Shown piece after piece: positions 1 through 12,170 of a stretch of DNA of 64,000 nucleotides (its first letter is position 1; every line of letters starts with the position of its first letter). Made by a program: the position numbers and the translations under genes. Origin of the DNA: Mermis nigrescens (Eukaryota; Nematoda; Enoplea; Mermithida; Mermithidae); NCBI GenBank assembly GCA_036768485.1, contig JAVLUZ010000154.1:5312724-5376723 (forward strand), given 5' to 3'. The notes beneath the pieces are model-generated. The model did no database searches and was not told where the DNA came from. It saw only the letters and a program-made list of their open reading frames with translations.

Positions 1-402
1 TTAGCGTGTTTACGCATTCCATCTCCAATATTTTAGGATAATTGACTTCTGCTTAATTTGTTGTAAACCAATAACTGCTCAACCAGCATGTAAAGCACTT
101 TAAAAAGCACTTGCAGAGGTCATAGGCGCTTAAGTGAAGTGAACCGTATCAAAATTCGGTACGCATCAGATAAGGTATAAAAACTGTTGAGCGATTCGTT
201 TTTTGAGCCACCCTGTATAAGGCAGAACAGTAAACGATCTTGGGAAGAGCAAAAATGGAGCGAACCTATAAAGTTCCATCGGGATTCGCTGCCATACCAG
301 GGCAGCTACGATTACCTAATTCTGGGGCTCTGGATGGAGCGGAAGTTCACAAAATTGCCTAACAAGCCAAAATTCAATTCATGGTGTCTACAATTCTGGG
401 TA
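1..402. other. Flank with no gene seen
   Basis: I see no recognisable gene here. A 74-codon open frame at 187-411 has no resemblance I recognise and runs into the end of the foldback element that starts at 403. Confidence 0.5.
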
Positions 403-1207
403 TTGGTGTAGTATGTCTCCACCTGTTCAAAAATGCATCCACCTAGGTATAGCATGTCTCCACCTCACCTAAATTGATTTTTTATGGATAGGAAGACATC
501 CAACTTCCTTGGTGTGTCTTTATCTCGATAAAATTTTTTGTTTTTTTTGTAGTTTTTTTGTGTTTTTTGTTTTTTGTTTGTTTTTTTTTTGGTTTTTTGG
601 TTTTTTGTTCTTATCACTGAAAAACATTATATCGTCAATTATTGCGAGATAAGTTCAAGAAAAAAGAACTAAATAAGGGGAAACTGTCTTGCTATTTCGG
701 CGATGATGTCGTTGAAAGGCGTCTGGATATGCTGCTTTCTTGTACCAATATTGTGGCACAATATTGGGGGGAAAGAGTAAAATCCGGAAATGGAAATGGA
801 AATGGAAAATGGAAAAAAGGTAAAAGCCGGAAATGGAAAATGGAAATGGAAAAATGGGTAAAAGCCGGAAAATGGAAAATGGAAATGGAAAATTTTCCAT
901 TTCCTTTATTTTCAGCGGAAAATGGTTTATTTTCAAAATTTTCGGTCGTTAATGTCAAACTCATGTCGTTTCTCACCAAATTTCTCTATTTTTGAAGAAA
1001 TTTCGAAAGCGTAACTAAAAATAAAAAAGTCTGCAAAAACGGAAAAAAACGAAAAATTGTTCATTTCTTCATCTTTTCACCCAAAATTCTCCTCTTTTTG
1101 AAAAAATTGACCTTCCAAATCCGAAAAAATCGTTATCCACTTCGACTACAACGATTTCGTCGCAGATGGAAAATCGCCGGAAAATGGAAAAATAGGGTAA
1201 AACCCGG

Positions 1208-1239
<32 letters not shown>

Positions 1240-2913
1240 TTTCAATTTCCTCTATTTTCAACGGAAAATGGTTAATTTTCAAAATTTTCGGTCATAAATA
1301 TCGAAATCATGTCATTTCTCACCAAATTTCTCTATTTTTGAAGAAATTTCGAACGCGTAACTAAATATGGAAAAGTCTACAAAAAACGGGAAAAAACGAA
1401 AAATTGTTCATTTCTTCGTCTTTTCACTCAAAATTCTCCTCTTTTGAAAAAATTGACCTTCTAAATCCGAAAAAAATCGTTATCCACTTCGACTACAACG
1501 AAAATCGCCGGAAAATGGAAAAATAGGGTAAAACCCGGAAATAGAAAATGGAAAATGGAAAATTTTCCATTTCCTCTATTTTCAACGGAGAATGGTTAAT
1601 TTTCAAAATTTTCGGTCGTAAATATCGAAATCATGTCGTTTCTCACCAAATTTCTCTATTTTTGAAGAAATTTCGAAAACGTAACTAAATATGGAAAAGT
1701 CTACAAAAAACGGAAAAAAACGAAAAATTGTTCATTTCTTCATCTTTTCACCCAAAATTCTCCTCTTTTGAAAAAATTGACCTTCCAAATCCGAAAAAAT
1801 CGTTATCCACTTCGACTACAACGATTTCGTCGCAGATGGAAAATCGCCGGAAAATGGAAAAATAGGGTAAAACCCGGAAATGGAAAATGGAAAATGGAAA
1901 ATTTTCCATTTCCTTTATTTTCAACAGAAAATGGTTCATTTTTTTAGTTGATCTTTTGAAATTTCTTCAAAAATAAAGAAATTTGGTGAGAAACGTCATG
2001 ATTTCGACATTCACGACCGAAAATTTTGAAAATTAACCATTTTCTATTGAAAATGAAGGAAATGGAAAATTTTCCATTTTCCATTTTCCATTTCCGGGTT
2101 TTACCCTATTTTTCCATTTTGCGTCGATTTTCCATCTGCGATTCAAAATCGTTGTAGTCGAAGTGGATAACGATTTTTCGGATCTGAAAGGTCAATTTTT
2201 TCAAAAGAGGAGAATTTTGAATGGAAAGACGAAGAAATGAACAATTTTCAGTTTTTCCCATTTTTTTGTACTTTTTCCATTTTTAGTCACGCTTTCGAAA
2301 TTTCTTCAAAAATTGAGAAATTTGGTGAAAAACAACATGAGTTTGACATTTACGACCGAAAATTTTGAAAATGAACCATTTTCTGTTGAAAATAAAGGAA
2401 ATGGAAAATTTTCCATTTTCCATTTTCCATTTCCGGCTTTTACCCACTTTTCCATTTTCCATTTTCCGGCTTTTACCCATTTTTCCATTTTCCATTTCCA
2501 TTTTCCATTTCCGGCTTTTACCCATTTTCCATTTCCATTTCCATTTCCGGATTTTACCCACGCCCCAATATTGGTACAAGAAGCAGCATATCCAGACGCC
2601 TTTCAACGACATCATCGCCGAAATAGCAAAACAGTTTCCCTTATTTAGTTCTTTTTTCTTGAACTTATCTCGCAATAATTAACGATGTAATTTTTTTCAG
2701 TGATAAAAACAAAAAAAACAAAATAAATAACAAAAAATAAATAAATAAACCACAAAAAAAACAACGAGAAGAAGAGAAAAAATTTTATCGAGATGGGGAC
2801 ACATGAAGGAAGCTGGATGTCTTCCTATCCATAAAAAAATTAATTTAGGTGAGGTGGAGACATGCTACACCTAGGTGGATGCATTTTGGAAAGATGGAGA
2901 CATACTACACCAA
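403..2913. mobile_element. Foldback-like element 1, about 2.5 kb, built of GGAAAATGG repeats
   Basis: The two ends are inverted copies: TTGGTGTAGTATGTCTCCA at 403-421 is mirrored at 2895-2913. The match continues inward through the block near 425-540 (mirrored at 2776-2890) and the block near 640-780 (mirrored at 2550-2690). Between them are about three direct units of 320-345 bp at about 890-1900. Each has a core of repeated GGAAAATGG, a segment reading TTCAAAATTTTCGGTC, and a segment reading GAAAAATTGTTCATTTC. The same material then runs inverted from about 1945. The left arm is longer than the right, so the copy number of internal units differs between arms. No transposase frame is present. 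The build (long inverted ends containing tandem repeats) is that of foldback transposons; the assignment is by structure only. I found no clear target duplication. Confidence 0.75.
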
Positions 2914-3524
2914 AACCTGATCTGTAGGAGCGGGGTATTGTCGAATCTAGGAAGCCAACCATCCCCAAAACAAAACCCACGTGTGGTCGCTTCTCTGATA
3001 CTGCCTTTTTAATTTATACTTTTCTAAACACCTTTTATGGCAAGTTACGACGACAGCAGGTGTTAATCAGCGGCGTTAAGTAGTCAATGCCTGCTTGAGA
3101 CGTCAATTTAAAATTTTTGGAAGATGCCACGAAAGCGAATTCATTCCATTGCCTATTGTTTTTAGATTCAGAATTGCAAATTTAATTCTTTGTTTTGATT
3201 CAGCCTTGCGAGTTTTTCATCGTGTTACAATATAATTTCGTTTTGTATTCTGCAAACAATCTGGCTTTTACAAAGATTATTTGCATTTATCTAAGTGCCA
3301 CAAATTATGGGTCTGGCAGCCAAATGTTTTCTCTATCTAAAGATTCATACCGCATCACTCTATGTCAATCAGCACGAAAGTTATGGGAATAAATTCTCAT
3401 ACCTTTTTTGGCCACCCTGAGTATTATAGTCAGACTTGACGCCCAAAAATTAAGGTTTTTAAAATAATAAAAAAATCATGAGTTATTAAAAAAACGATGA
3501 TGTTAGAACCTGGTTCGTATTTAC
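2914..3524. other. No gene seen; presumed intron of the elongase gene
   Basis: This lies downstream (minus strand) of the first elongase exon, whose donor is at 3524-3523, so it should be intronic. I looked for the histidine-box exon of an elongase and did not find one. Confidence 0.4.
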
Positions 3525-3811
3525 TTCGTTAGCTTGTCGATAAACTCCGGTAAAACCGAAACAGTTCCCGCTAAGCTAAATACGGCGAGAAATATGTTCC
3601 AGAGCAAGAAAAGCGAACTGACCGGCAAGGGTTTTCGCCTTCGCATAATAGCTTGACCACCAAAAACAAAAATCAAGTATAAAGCGATAAAATAGAAGGA
3701 ATAATGGCGCCTTTCGACTAGCCACTGCCTATAATCCACTCCTCCGTCGGTCATCAAGGCCTCTCCATCTTGCATATGCTCCTTTAGCATCGCTGCTTCG
3801 CCGTTAGCCAT
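3525..3811 (-). CDS. ELOVL6-type very-long-chain fatty acid elongase, first coding exon only
   Basis: Elongases of this family are endoplasmic reticulum membrane enzymes that condense malonyl-CoA with a long-chain acyl-CoA. The exon starts at an ATG (3811) and gives about 95 residues. After a polar N-terminus comes a first hydrophobic segment at residues 38-52 ending in FVFGGQ, a basic stretch (RRRKPLP, 57-63), and a second segment at 66-82 with FLLWNIFLAVFSLAGTV. This order (FGGQ, basic residues, LWN..LAVFS..G) is the N-terminal signature of the ELOVL6 branch. The catalytic HxxHH box is not in this exon. The frame hits a stop just after an AA|GTAAAT donor, so the exon ends at 3525 in phase 2. 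The remaining exons lie to the left, mostly or wholly outside the window. Family assignment is firm; the exact orthologue is not. Confidence 0.85.
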
Positions 3812-5971
3812 AATATCGGCTAAATATTATCAAAATTTAGATAAGGCGTATTCATTCAATTCTATTCTTTAATATGCAATTCAAAGCTATTTGAAAGCGT
3901 TGAACAAATGAGCTCATATGTGATCACGTGGAGGATCTGTGGTAATTTTAAATAAATATTTCGACCTTAATAAGAATTAAAAATAAGCAAAGAAAAGAGA
4001 AAATTAAAATTTTCAAAGAAACTCAAAATTTTAAAGAAATTTGAAAATTATTTTTCCCTATTCTTTTTAGACTTATTTCTCGAGGTTTCTGATAACAAAG
4101 GTATTAAAATAAAAATTGTTACACTTCTTCAATGCCTTAGTCAGTAGCATAAGCTGACTTCTTTCGAAAACTTATGTTTACTCGTATCTAATCCATTTTC
4201 TAATAAAACTTCACTGAAGTGCATAGCTATTCATGAGCGCACCAACTTTAATAAGTAGCATAGATCAAATAAGATACAGCGACTTAAGACTTCGCTTAAT
4301 TTGTAACTTATCAATCGTCAAAGCTTCAAAACGAAAAAGGAAAGTTTGCAATGTGCTACAAATAAAAACACGCATTAAGCGCATTTCGGGTACTGATAAA
4401 CTATTAAAAATAATTTTAACTCAGCGAAAGACGGCAGTGTCGTACTTAGGTTCGTATAGAAGGAAAAAATGATAAATAATTTTTAAATCGGAAGTTAGGA
4501 ATGGAGCAAAGTCGAAGAAATCAAAGCAGCATGCTTCAATTTTCATTCCAAATATCAAATGTACCAGTATTGAAAATTTCGGTAAAATCATCGCGACTGA
4601 TAAGATTCCAATACCTAAAACGCTCAACGCAAGAGGATGCTGAAACAATTTTTTTAACGTTGGAGGCACGTAAACAAATCAGTTTATGATGGAAATAATG
4701 AAAAAAACGTTAAAACACATCGGGAGGTAAATGGAAAATCGATTAAACAAGCGAGCTATGCAGAAGTATTGATTTATTAGGCACAAAAAGCCGAGGAAGA
4801 AGCGCTGAGATGAACTGATGCTAATATGTATAAGCACAAGGTTATCCGACTCCATTGAAAATTTTTATTATGCGCAATCGACAAGGACAACGTAATACGT
4901 ATGCGTTTATAGAACGCTGTGCGTGACTCAGTATGAAGGATATACAACGAAATTCTATTTTTAGCTAACGCGCAGCCGCACGGTCAGATAAGCATGCGTT
5001 GAGCATACTATTTTCCTTTGAAATCTTTTTATGTCGAAGCCGTGTTGCGTCAAAAACACGGATTTTCGTTTTTCAAAGAGTACATGTATATATCTCTATG
5101 TACACTTCGATAAATGGTGATCACACATTTTAGGACATGGGGCCATAATACTAATTATCGATCGAAACCTTCTTATCCATTATTTTGATTAAATTTAGAA
5201 CGAAATTGGTGGGTACGAAATAAAATAAATAATGTTCTTAAGACGTGAATCCTTACACTTTTCAATTAAAAAGTTTAATAGCAAAAGTTACAGCAATCAC
5301 TTTTATATGAGCTATTACCGTGATCTAACGAAAGATTTAACGAAAAGATAAAGCTAACCACGAAATATGTAATGACGCATCAAGATTAATCGAATTTATT
5401 CGATTAATCATGATCCATACAAAACGCGTAGGTACAGAAAGAAGTTTCGATAGAGCAAATGAATTAAAAGTTGCATCTACTTCTGGAATAACAAAGGTAA
5501 AACGAACGTAAGTATGTATTTACTTAAATCAATAAAATGCAAGGAAAATTCGGCATCACACCATGGGCATGGTGGTCTAGGAAGGAGTCTCGAATCTGAA
5601 ACCCTCGAGAATCTGAAAGACCCTGCCTGCAGAATTGAATTTTCTGAACGCGATGCTTATTCCCAGTGTTTGCTGACTGTTCGCGAAATAGTCAAAAGAT
5701 AGTAGGAAAGAAAATATATTGAGAAGTAGAGTTCGAATTCTGTAATGAGCATAATACTCGAATCAGAATCGCCCTTTTTGCCAATCTTGTTTCACTTACG
5801 AAATAGTTGAACATAACAGAAAAGTCGTAAAAGTAAATAAAGGAAAGTTTCATATGCGAAAATTATTTGGCTCGACGCAGTTCACGACGGCAGAAAGGAT
5901 CGAAGGCTCCTAAAGCTAGCTTTGAAGTGAATGTCAATGATATCGCCGATATCGCAGGCGTCTGCGATATG
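3812..5971. other. Upstream of the elongase exon; no gene identified
   Basis: AT-rich sequence that must include the 5' leader and promoter of the elongase gene, but I cannot point to a TATA box or initiator. Short open frames at 4233-4472 and 4501-4689 (plus) are lysine-rich and unrecognised. Near the right end (5935-5971) is GC-rich, ATCGCCGAT-type short repeat DNA that continues after the miniature element at 5972-6133. Confidence 0.4.
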
Positions 5972-6133
5972 CAGGCACGCATGTCTGGGGGGAATGCGGG
6001 CGGTTCGGACCCCCAAAATTCAGAAAAATATGACTTTTTAAACGTTATTTTGTGCTATTTTTGGCTCTTTATGGCTTAGTCCCCCAAAATTGGTGTTGGT
6101 CCCCCCAAAATAGGACGGCCAGCCACGTGCCTG
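5972..6133 (+). mobile_element. Miniature hAT-like element, CAGGCACG family, copy 1
   Basis: A 162-bp element begins CAGGCACGCA and ends CACGTGCCTG, so its ends are short inverted repeats. It is flanked by an exact 8-bp direct repeat GCGATATG (5964-5971 and 6134-6141), the target duplication size of hAT transposons. The inside is rich in G/C runs (ACCCCCAAAATTCAG and CCCCCAAAATAGGACGG) and has no coding capacity. Another complete copy is at 59603-59783 and a fragment is at 35632-35693. Confidence 0.85.
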
Positions 6134-6141
6134 GCGATATG

Positions 6142-6205
6142 GCCGACAAAAATCGGCGATGTCGGCGAAATCGGCGACATCGCCGATCGTATGCATGCAT
6201 GCATG
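6142..6205. repeat. GC-rich TCGGCGAT short repeats
   Basis: Repeated TCGGCGATGTCGGCGA and its inverse continue the target region of the preceding element (5935-5971). The same motif recurs at 10285-10410, so it belongs to a dispersed repeat. Confidence 0.5.
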
Positions 6206-6280
6206 TACATGTACTCATGTAGGGACACGTAACGTAATACTGTGAATAGCAATGTTGATATAAAATTAAATAAAAAATTG

Positions 6281-6724
6281 GGATCTAGTATACAATTTAC
6301 CCCAGCGTTTTTAGCCGGTCCATATAAGCCACAGTAACCAAACTTTACAAGGAGATAGCTATAAGCCTATTGTACTAATCTGGCAAAATTGATTAACTTA
6401 AGGTGTAAACTTACTGCTTTAAAAAATTTTAAAAAATTACTTTACTTTACTTCAAACTTACTTTAAACTTACTTTTTTTCAATGTAGGATGTTGATTGAG
6501 TTACAAAAAACTGCTCTGTTTGAAACCCACCGAATCGTTTAAAATTTTTAGATGCCGTTAGTACCTTGTAAACTGTGAGTGTAATGCAGTAAGTTTACAC
6601 CGTAAGTTGATCAATTTTGCCAGATTAGTTCAATAGGCTTATAGCTATCTCCTTGTAAAGTTTGATTACTGTAGCTTATATGGATCGGCTAAAAAACGCT
6701 GGGGGTAAATTGTATACTAGATCC
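6281..6724. mobile_element. Miniature inverted-repeat element with about 135-bp TIRs (GGATCTAGTATAC ends)
   Basis: A 444-bp element has long, nearly perfect terminal inverted repeats: GGATCTAGTATACAATTTAC at 6281 is mirrored at 6705-6724, and the match continues to about 6415 and 6585. It is flanked by an exact 8-bp duplication AAAAATTG (6273-6280 and 6725-6732). An 8-bp duplication with GG termini would suit the Merlin superfamily as well as hAT; there is no transposase to decide. A diverged fragment (GAGCTACAGTGACCAAACT) is at about 12905-12941 inside the secreted-protein gene. Confidence 0.85.
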
Positions 6725-6732
6725 AAAAATTG

Positions 6733-7240
6733 TTAGAAAAAATTAAAACAAATAAAATATAATAAAAATAAATGGAATAAAATTCAAAAGAATATCAATG
6801 AAAGTAAAATATAAAAAAGTTACTTCGAAAATTACGCTAATACAGAACACATTTTTGAACTCCGGGAAAAGGGTTTTTATTATGCTCTCATTCCTCAACT
6901 TATTTAAGTTTTTTTGAACCTGTCAGAAAGACTGAAGGAAATGAATATACACAACTGTCTCAGAAAATTAAGAATTTTACAATTCGAAAGGCTTAATAAA
7001 TATTACTAAATTTGTCGCCTCCTTAAAAAATTGATTCGAGAAAATCAATTCGCAATCTTTTATTTAATCAATTTATTCTTAATCCAACAGTTAATAAATT
7101 AAATAAGTGATTAATTCAATGATTATTAAATAATTCACTTAATTGACTATTAATTAATTTCATTTAATGAACTTTATTTGGTTTTTTAGTTCACCTTATT
7201 TTCCTACTCTTTAGCTAATCGCGGTGCGTTCAAAAATAAC
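6733..7240. other. AT-rich stretch without gene
   Basis: Very AT-rich sequence with many TTAATT/AATTAA runs at 7030-7170. No frame or structure is supportable. Confidence 0.5.
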
Positions 7241-7242
7241 TA

Positions 7243-9290
7243 ATCATGGGTAGCGCGTTAGCGCGTACCTATAATATTCTTGGTTACCCCCAACATATGT
7301 CTACCATACGTGAGCGTGGGGGAGGGTTTGGGGGCATGCACCCTCCAGAAACCAAAATAACCCCCAGATACCAAAATACCCCCCTGAATTCAATTTTTTT
7401 ATTTTTTGTTTGTCGCAATTTTTTATGCCAATGGATAATGCTCGATTGGAAACGTTGAAAAATGGTGTTTTTTCGCCATACCACCATTTTAAGGCCATTT
7501 TTTGACCTTTGAAAACATCTTGCACCCCAGAACTTTGGTCCCGCCCACCTATGATGTTACCCCCTACAGCTATAAACGTACCCTTCTGTATTGTGCGGTT
7601 TTTTCAAAATATAGATAATGAAAAAATTAGCCGCCGGTATTTTTTGTTTTTTTAAATCAATACCCTGTGTGTGAAGAGTGTATAAAGTTTTACTGTATGT
7701 TACAACATAAAGTTTTTCTTAATTTTGGCGGGCTCACGGCTTTTCTAGCTCAGTTTTGCATTCTATATAGTCTGGTTTTTTTAAATGTAGGCGATTGATT
7801 AGGATAGATGGCACTTTTTTATTTTTTGAATAGTTACCAATTTCCAGAGTGGCAGTTAAAGAGTGTAAAAAATCTGAGGGTGAAAAGACACATTTAGGCC
7901 TGTTTTTTGTCTGCCAACAACTCCACTTATGAGTCCCAAAAACCTTTATCCCAGCAGAAATGTACTTCGACTCAAAAGCATATTTCTGGCTTACCAGCAA
8001 ACTTTTTTACACTCAATACGGAGTTAGATCTAGGGGTTCAAACTTAACACCGTAGTAGATGGTTTAAAAAACAGGTTTCGTCTGAAATTTCTGCGCCAAC
8101 TTCTCCGCTTATAAGTCAGGACAAATTGAATAAAATAAAATCAAAGCAAGTTCCAAGGGCTACATGTTGCGGCAAATCGCGTCTGAAAAACTCAATATTG
8201 AGTCACTTATGGAGGTGTAAAGTTCGAAATCAGAAGTGTAACATTGGGCGAAAAAACACGTTTTTTCTATTTTTTGATTGGTCAATATGTCAAATATTTT
8301 ACGGAACAGAAGTTTTCTGAAACAAACATATTACAATTCAGAGGCTACAAACTGAACCAAACTGAATTTATTTACACTCAATGGGGAGTTGGGTACAGAT
8401 TTTTTAAGTTTACAATGTGGTGGATGGTGAAAAAATTCGTTTTTGTCCCTTTTAGTTCGCCCCTTTTTTCGTTTAGAAGTCGGGATAAGTCAAATAGAAT
8501 AAAAATAAAGTACTCGCTAAGGGGTATGCGTGACAGCAAATTGTGTTTACTACATCAATATACCGCTATTTTCGGGAAGTGTAAAGTCAAAAATCGGGAG
8601 TGTTAAACGTGTTTCTGTCTTGTTTTTTTCTACAAACTTCTCCGGTTATGAGTCTTGACATGATGACAAGTCTAAAATACAACACGGTGAAAAGGTCATA
8701 CGCCAGTCGGGCGCATTTGTTTACACTCAACATCTAACATTTACTTGTCATCAGACCATTGTGGAGATTTAGTTTTTTCATAAATATTGATCGTAATATC
8801 AGAGTAATATCAGAAGTAGGAACCGATAAGAAGTTTCTTTACACTCAGTGGTTGTGCAAAATTTACACTGAAAATTAAGTTTATTTCCAGATCGTTGCGA
8901 AATCTTAATCCTTTTTAAAAATGTTTTTGTGACGTGTGAATAACGAATGGAACTGTTAGTTTTCTTTACAACCAGTAGCTGTGTAAAGTTTACACTGTTC
9001 CTTTATTTTAACGTGTAAAGTTTACACTACAAATTTTGTTTACTTACAGAGCGTTGCAAAACGTCAATTTTTTCAAAATATGTTTCGTAAGGTCAGGATT
9101 ACGAATCTGACTGTATTTTTCTTTACACCCAGTGGTTATGTTAAGTTTACACTGAAAATTGAGCTTACTTCAGAGCGTTGCAAAAGCTCGATTTCTTTTC
9201 AAAATGTTCTATGTAATGTCAGGATTACGAATTTGAGTGTAAGTTTTTCTATACCCACAGTTGCATAAAGTTCACGCTGAAAACATTCGA
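7243..9290 (+). mobile_element. Large dispersed element, copy 1 (TTTACACTCAAT family), interrupted by a miniature element
   Basis: This copy and the one at 18471-19900 run in the same direction and share several landmarks in order: a GGTAGCGCG..GCGCTACC hairpin start (here 7243-7275, imperfect), GTGCGGTTTTTTCAAAATATAG near 7597, and the block GAAAAGACACATT...CTGCCAACAACTCC...TTATGAG near 7880-7930. The last part (8835-9290) is about four imperfect tandem units of 110-130 bp, each with a TTTCTTTACACCCAGTGGTT-like start, a GTGTAAAGTTTACAC palindrome and GAGCGTTGCAAAA. A miniature hAT-like element is nested at 7305-7553. No long frame survives, so the class is unknown. Confidence 0.65.
7305..7553 (-). 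mobile_element. Miniature hAT-like element R1, copy 1
   Basis: A 249-bp copy in reverse orientation, running from CATACGTGAGCGTGGGGG to CCCGCCCACCTATG. It has near-matching 8-bp flanks (ATGTCTAC at 7297-7304, ATGTTACC at 7554-7561). Inside is the family's shared core, including GGTGGTATGGCGAAAAAAC and CATTTTTCAACGTTT on the element's sense strand. See the 23703-23964 entry for the family description. Confidence 0.8.
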
Positions 9291-9449
9291 TCTGTTTAAA
9301 TAAGGTAAGGTTGTCTTGTTTGAAAAAGATAATACAGATGTTCAGAACAATATTGTTTTCCGCGTTCTTGGAATGTTGTCATTATCCTGGCGTGTTAGTG
9401 TATGTGCTTACTAATTGATTCACTCAAATCATACTAGTTAAGAGTAGGG

Positions 9450-10221
9450 TACTAGCAAAGAAAAATGCTCCGATGGAACAAAAAGGACGAATATACTTGG
9501 AATTACGCATCAATAAGGACATAAAAGGAGGGGACTAGGGAAAAGTTACCTGTGTATACCTGTGAAAGTTGTAAGAATCTACTAGAAATTAGACTTCGGT
9601 TAAAAAACGAAAAAAATCGAAGTATATCCTGCCGCCTTCACAAAACATTGTTTTCTGGCTCCGAAAAAGAGATTATGAGGAAATCTTAATCAGTTTTAAT
9701 AACCGATTTAGTTTCTTGTCAATGTCAAACTTCTCTTTCGTCAATGGCTTCATAAATGAATTGTGACAGGCAAACCGTCTCGTTAATTGCTGTACCATAG
9801 AAATGCGTGCACTGCTTGCAGATGAATTTATGTTAGATCCTTTTGATTAGTGATCGCCAACTGAGCAAAAATTTAGCGTTGTTTTCTGTAATAAAAACGT
9901 GGAGTTCGTCGGCTTTTGCCAAACTTTGCCTATACTTTGTACAGGGCTTCGCCGGTTTTTAAGTTTCCTTTCGCCGGTTTTCAATTTTGGAGTTGGCAAC
10001 ACTGTCGGAGGTTCAATTCCCTTTTACAGGCCGCAAATTCGATTTTTTTGCATTTTTTAGCGGAAGTCAGTCTAATTTTTTGCAGATTCTTACAGCTTTC
10101 ACAGGCATACATACATAGGTAACTTTTCCCTATTCCCCTCCTTTTATGTACCTATGCGTAATTCCAAGTATGTACATTCGTCCTTTTTGTTCCATCGGAG
10201 CACTTTTCTATGCTAGTTATA
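9450..10221. mobile_element. Foldback-like element 2 with a hAT terminus in its loop
   Basis: The arms are inverted copies of each other: ACTAGCAAAG..GCTCCGATGGAAC at 9451-9478 is mirrored at 10191-10217, and the pairing continues through AAAAGGAGGGGA and GTAAGAATCT to about 9625 and 10048. The arms are about 175 bp; the roughly 420-bp loop is unpaired. In the loop, 9935-10001 reads like the right end of the hAT-like elements described at 28706-41474, with repeated GCCGGTTTT and a final GAGTTGGCAACACTG. Confidence 0.65.
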
Positions 10222-10230
10222 CAATGCGTA

Positions 10231-12170
10231 TGCATGCCATACGCGTGCACTCATTCCTTACACTGACTGCACTATACTTTGTACACAAATAGTCGGCGAT
10301 GTCGCAGAAAATAGAAATGGATCCGATTCTCTCGATTTTAGACAAAAAATCTGGAAATTCGGGGCACTTGTGGACCAGGAAAAACAGTCGGCGATATCCG
10401 CGATATCGCTAACTTTTTCTTCTGAGCCGCTTAAGGCATACTCCACGTAATTAAGCAAAATAGTGTAAATAGTGTAAAAATTAGTATAAATAATGCAAAA
10501 TGTGTAAGCCGACTAAAGAAGATGATTTCGATTTTATGACTGTATTCGATTATAGTCCGTTCCATTCCAAACGGTCTATTTACGCTGAAGTCTTATTATT
10601 GTATTAATTTTTCATTGCATCAATGGATTCTTAAATTATGTTCTCGTTGCTGCTGGATGCTTTAAACACTTGCGGATTTAGAGATGGCGGGGGCGGCCGC
10701 CCTCCTGTCGTCTAAAAAATATTTGTGCGCGTTGAAGAATAGACATGAATTCTTGATGATTTTAGCCGTTTTTGTCACGATTTTTAGAATTTTTCCAGTA
10801 CCCATTAATAACATTTACTGACTCTGTTGGCGCTCTAAAAAAGTTCAATTCACGTCAGAAGAGTAGTTCTTATACAAAATAAAGATTTTGTAGCTCCTGC
10901 AATGATTTCTCGATCGAGTATTTTCGGCGAATCGTGTCGATTTCTATATTAATTTCGCGAGTTTTTCATGTGAAATTTTTGGACGTTTCGCAATTTTTTT
11001 TACTTTCTTTTTGCACCAGAAGTCATTAGGCCTATCAAAAGACAGCGAAAACCCGGTTACTTGAACTTACGAATTTTTGGAAAATGTGTGACTTTTTTTG
11101 GGAAAATTTTGGGTTCCGCTTTCCTGTCAGAAAATCCTGGATCTGCCACATGGCTTTTAACTCTTCTTATCGGTGCGGTATGTGCTTTGCTCAACATGTG
11201 GCACATCAAATGAACTGCAGCAACAACCTGAACCGTAAAATATTATGCTACAGTAATAAGCCATTAAGAAAAAATGGCTCGTTTGGAATGGAACAGACGT
11301 AAGCCACTGAAATCTTAATATAAAGATCTTTTATAGATGATCCGTAAGCAGGATGGAATGAAAGTGATTTCTGGCCGGTTATATTAAAAATGAATAAAAG
11401 CGACGATGAAATCCTATTTTTTATGCGTTGATCTTCCATATTAGAGCAAGATGCAGGTGGTAACGGAATGCATGGTTATTGAGTTACTGGAATCCCATAA
11501 AATCTAGAAGACCTCAGAATTTTAAATTTTCGAAAACTGTGTTGTCTTTTTTGCGTTCTTTAATGCTGATGGAAGAGATGGATGAGAAAGGTCGTAAAAT
11601 TGTAGTTTTTGCCCTCATCAAATTTTTTGGCGCTTTTTCACTTTTTGATTAATTTTGGATTCTTCGGACCCCAAGAATTTAGGCGCCGTTCTACGCAGCT
11701 GTTAACAATCAACAGAAAGAATTCATAAATATTGTTTTATTAATTTCTCCCATTTCAAAGAATAGAGATGAATCCAGATGCGTAATACATAATGTGTACA
11801 AATTGATTGTATTTACATATTTTCATGATATGTGTATTGTATATTTTAATTAAATTATCGAAGACGTAGCACATTTATTACATTATTCTTCCTGAAATCA
11901 ATAAACTACGATGCATTTTGAAGGGCTCAAATCAGTGAAGAACTTTGTTTCCGGTTTTCCGTTACACTTTTTTTAATAATAAATCTAACGGAACATGCAT
12001 ACGTACATATGATTCAGGAATGACCCAAAAATTTAACTAAAAAGATATTAAAGGTCATGCCCTACATAGACTCATTGTTAGATAGCGGAATACGGCGGCA
12101 TATGTATTTACGTTTCGCTAATTAGGTACTTATTGCGTCGCAGTTTATTAAATTTTTTACATTTTTGATA
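10231..12170. other. No gene seen; scattered repeat fragments upstream of the secreted-protein gene
   Basis: TCGGCGAT repeats lie at 10285-10410. A remnant resembling the CAGTGGCGG miniature element lies near 10677-10720. GTCCGTTCCATTCCAAACG at 10555-10573 is inverted at 11280-11298 with one mismatch, and the same motif occurs near the ends of foldback 4 (55564-56578). The last few hundred bases must contain the promoter and leader of the gene starting at 12171, but no core element stands out. Confidence 0.45.

Noticed and set aside
642..2682. Many open frames of 60-130 codons rich in K, W, E, M or in F, P, H
   Set aside because: They are translations of the GGAAAATGG repeats of the foldback element, open on both strands and without conserved domains.
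4421..4669. 82-codon minus frame upstream of the elongase exon that might be a leader exon
   Set aside because: The elongase exon already begins with a good ATG, and this frame has no donor in phase and no recognisable sequence.
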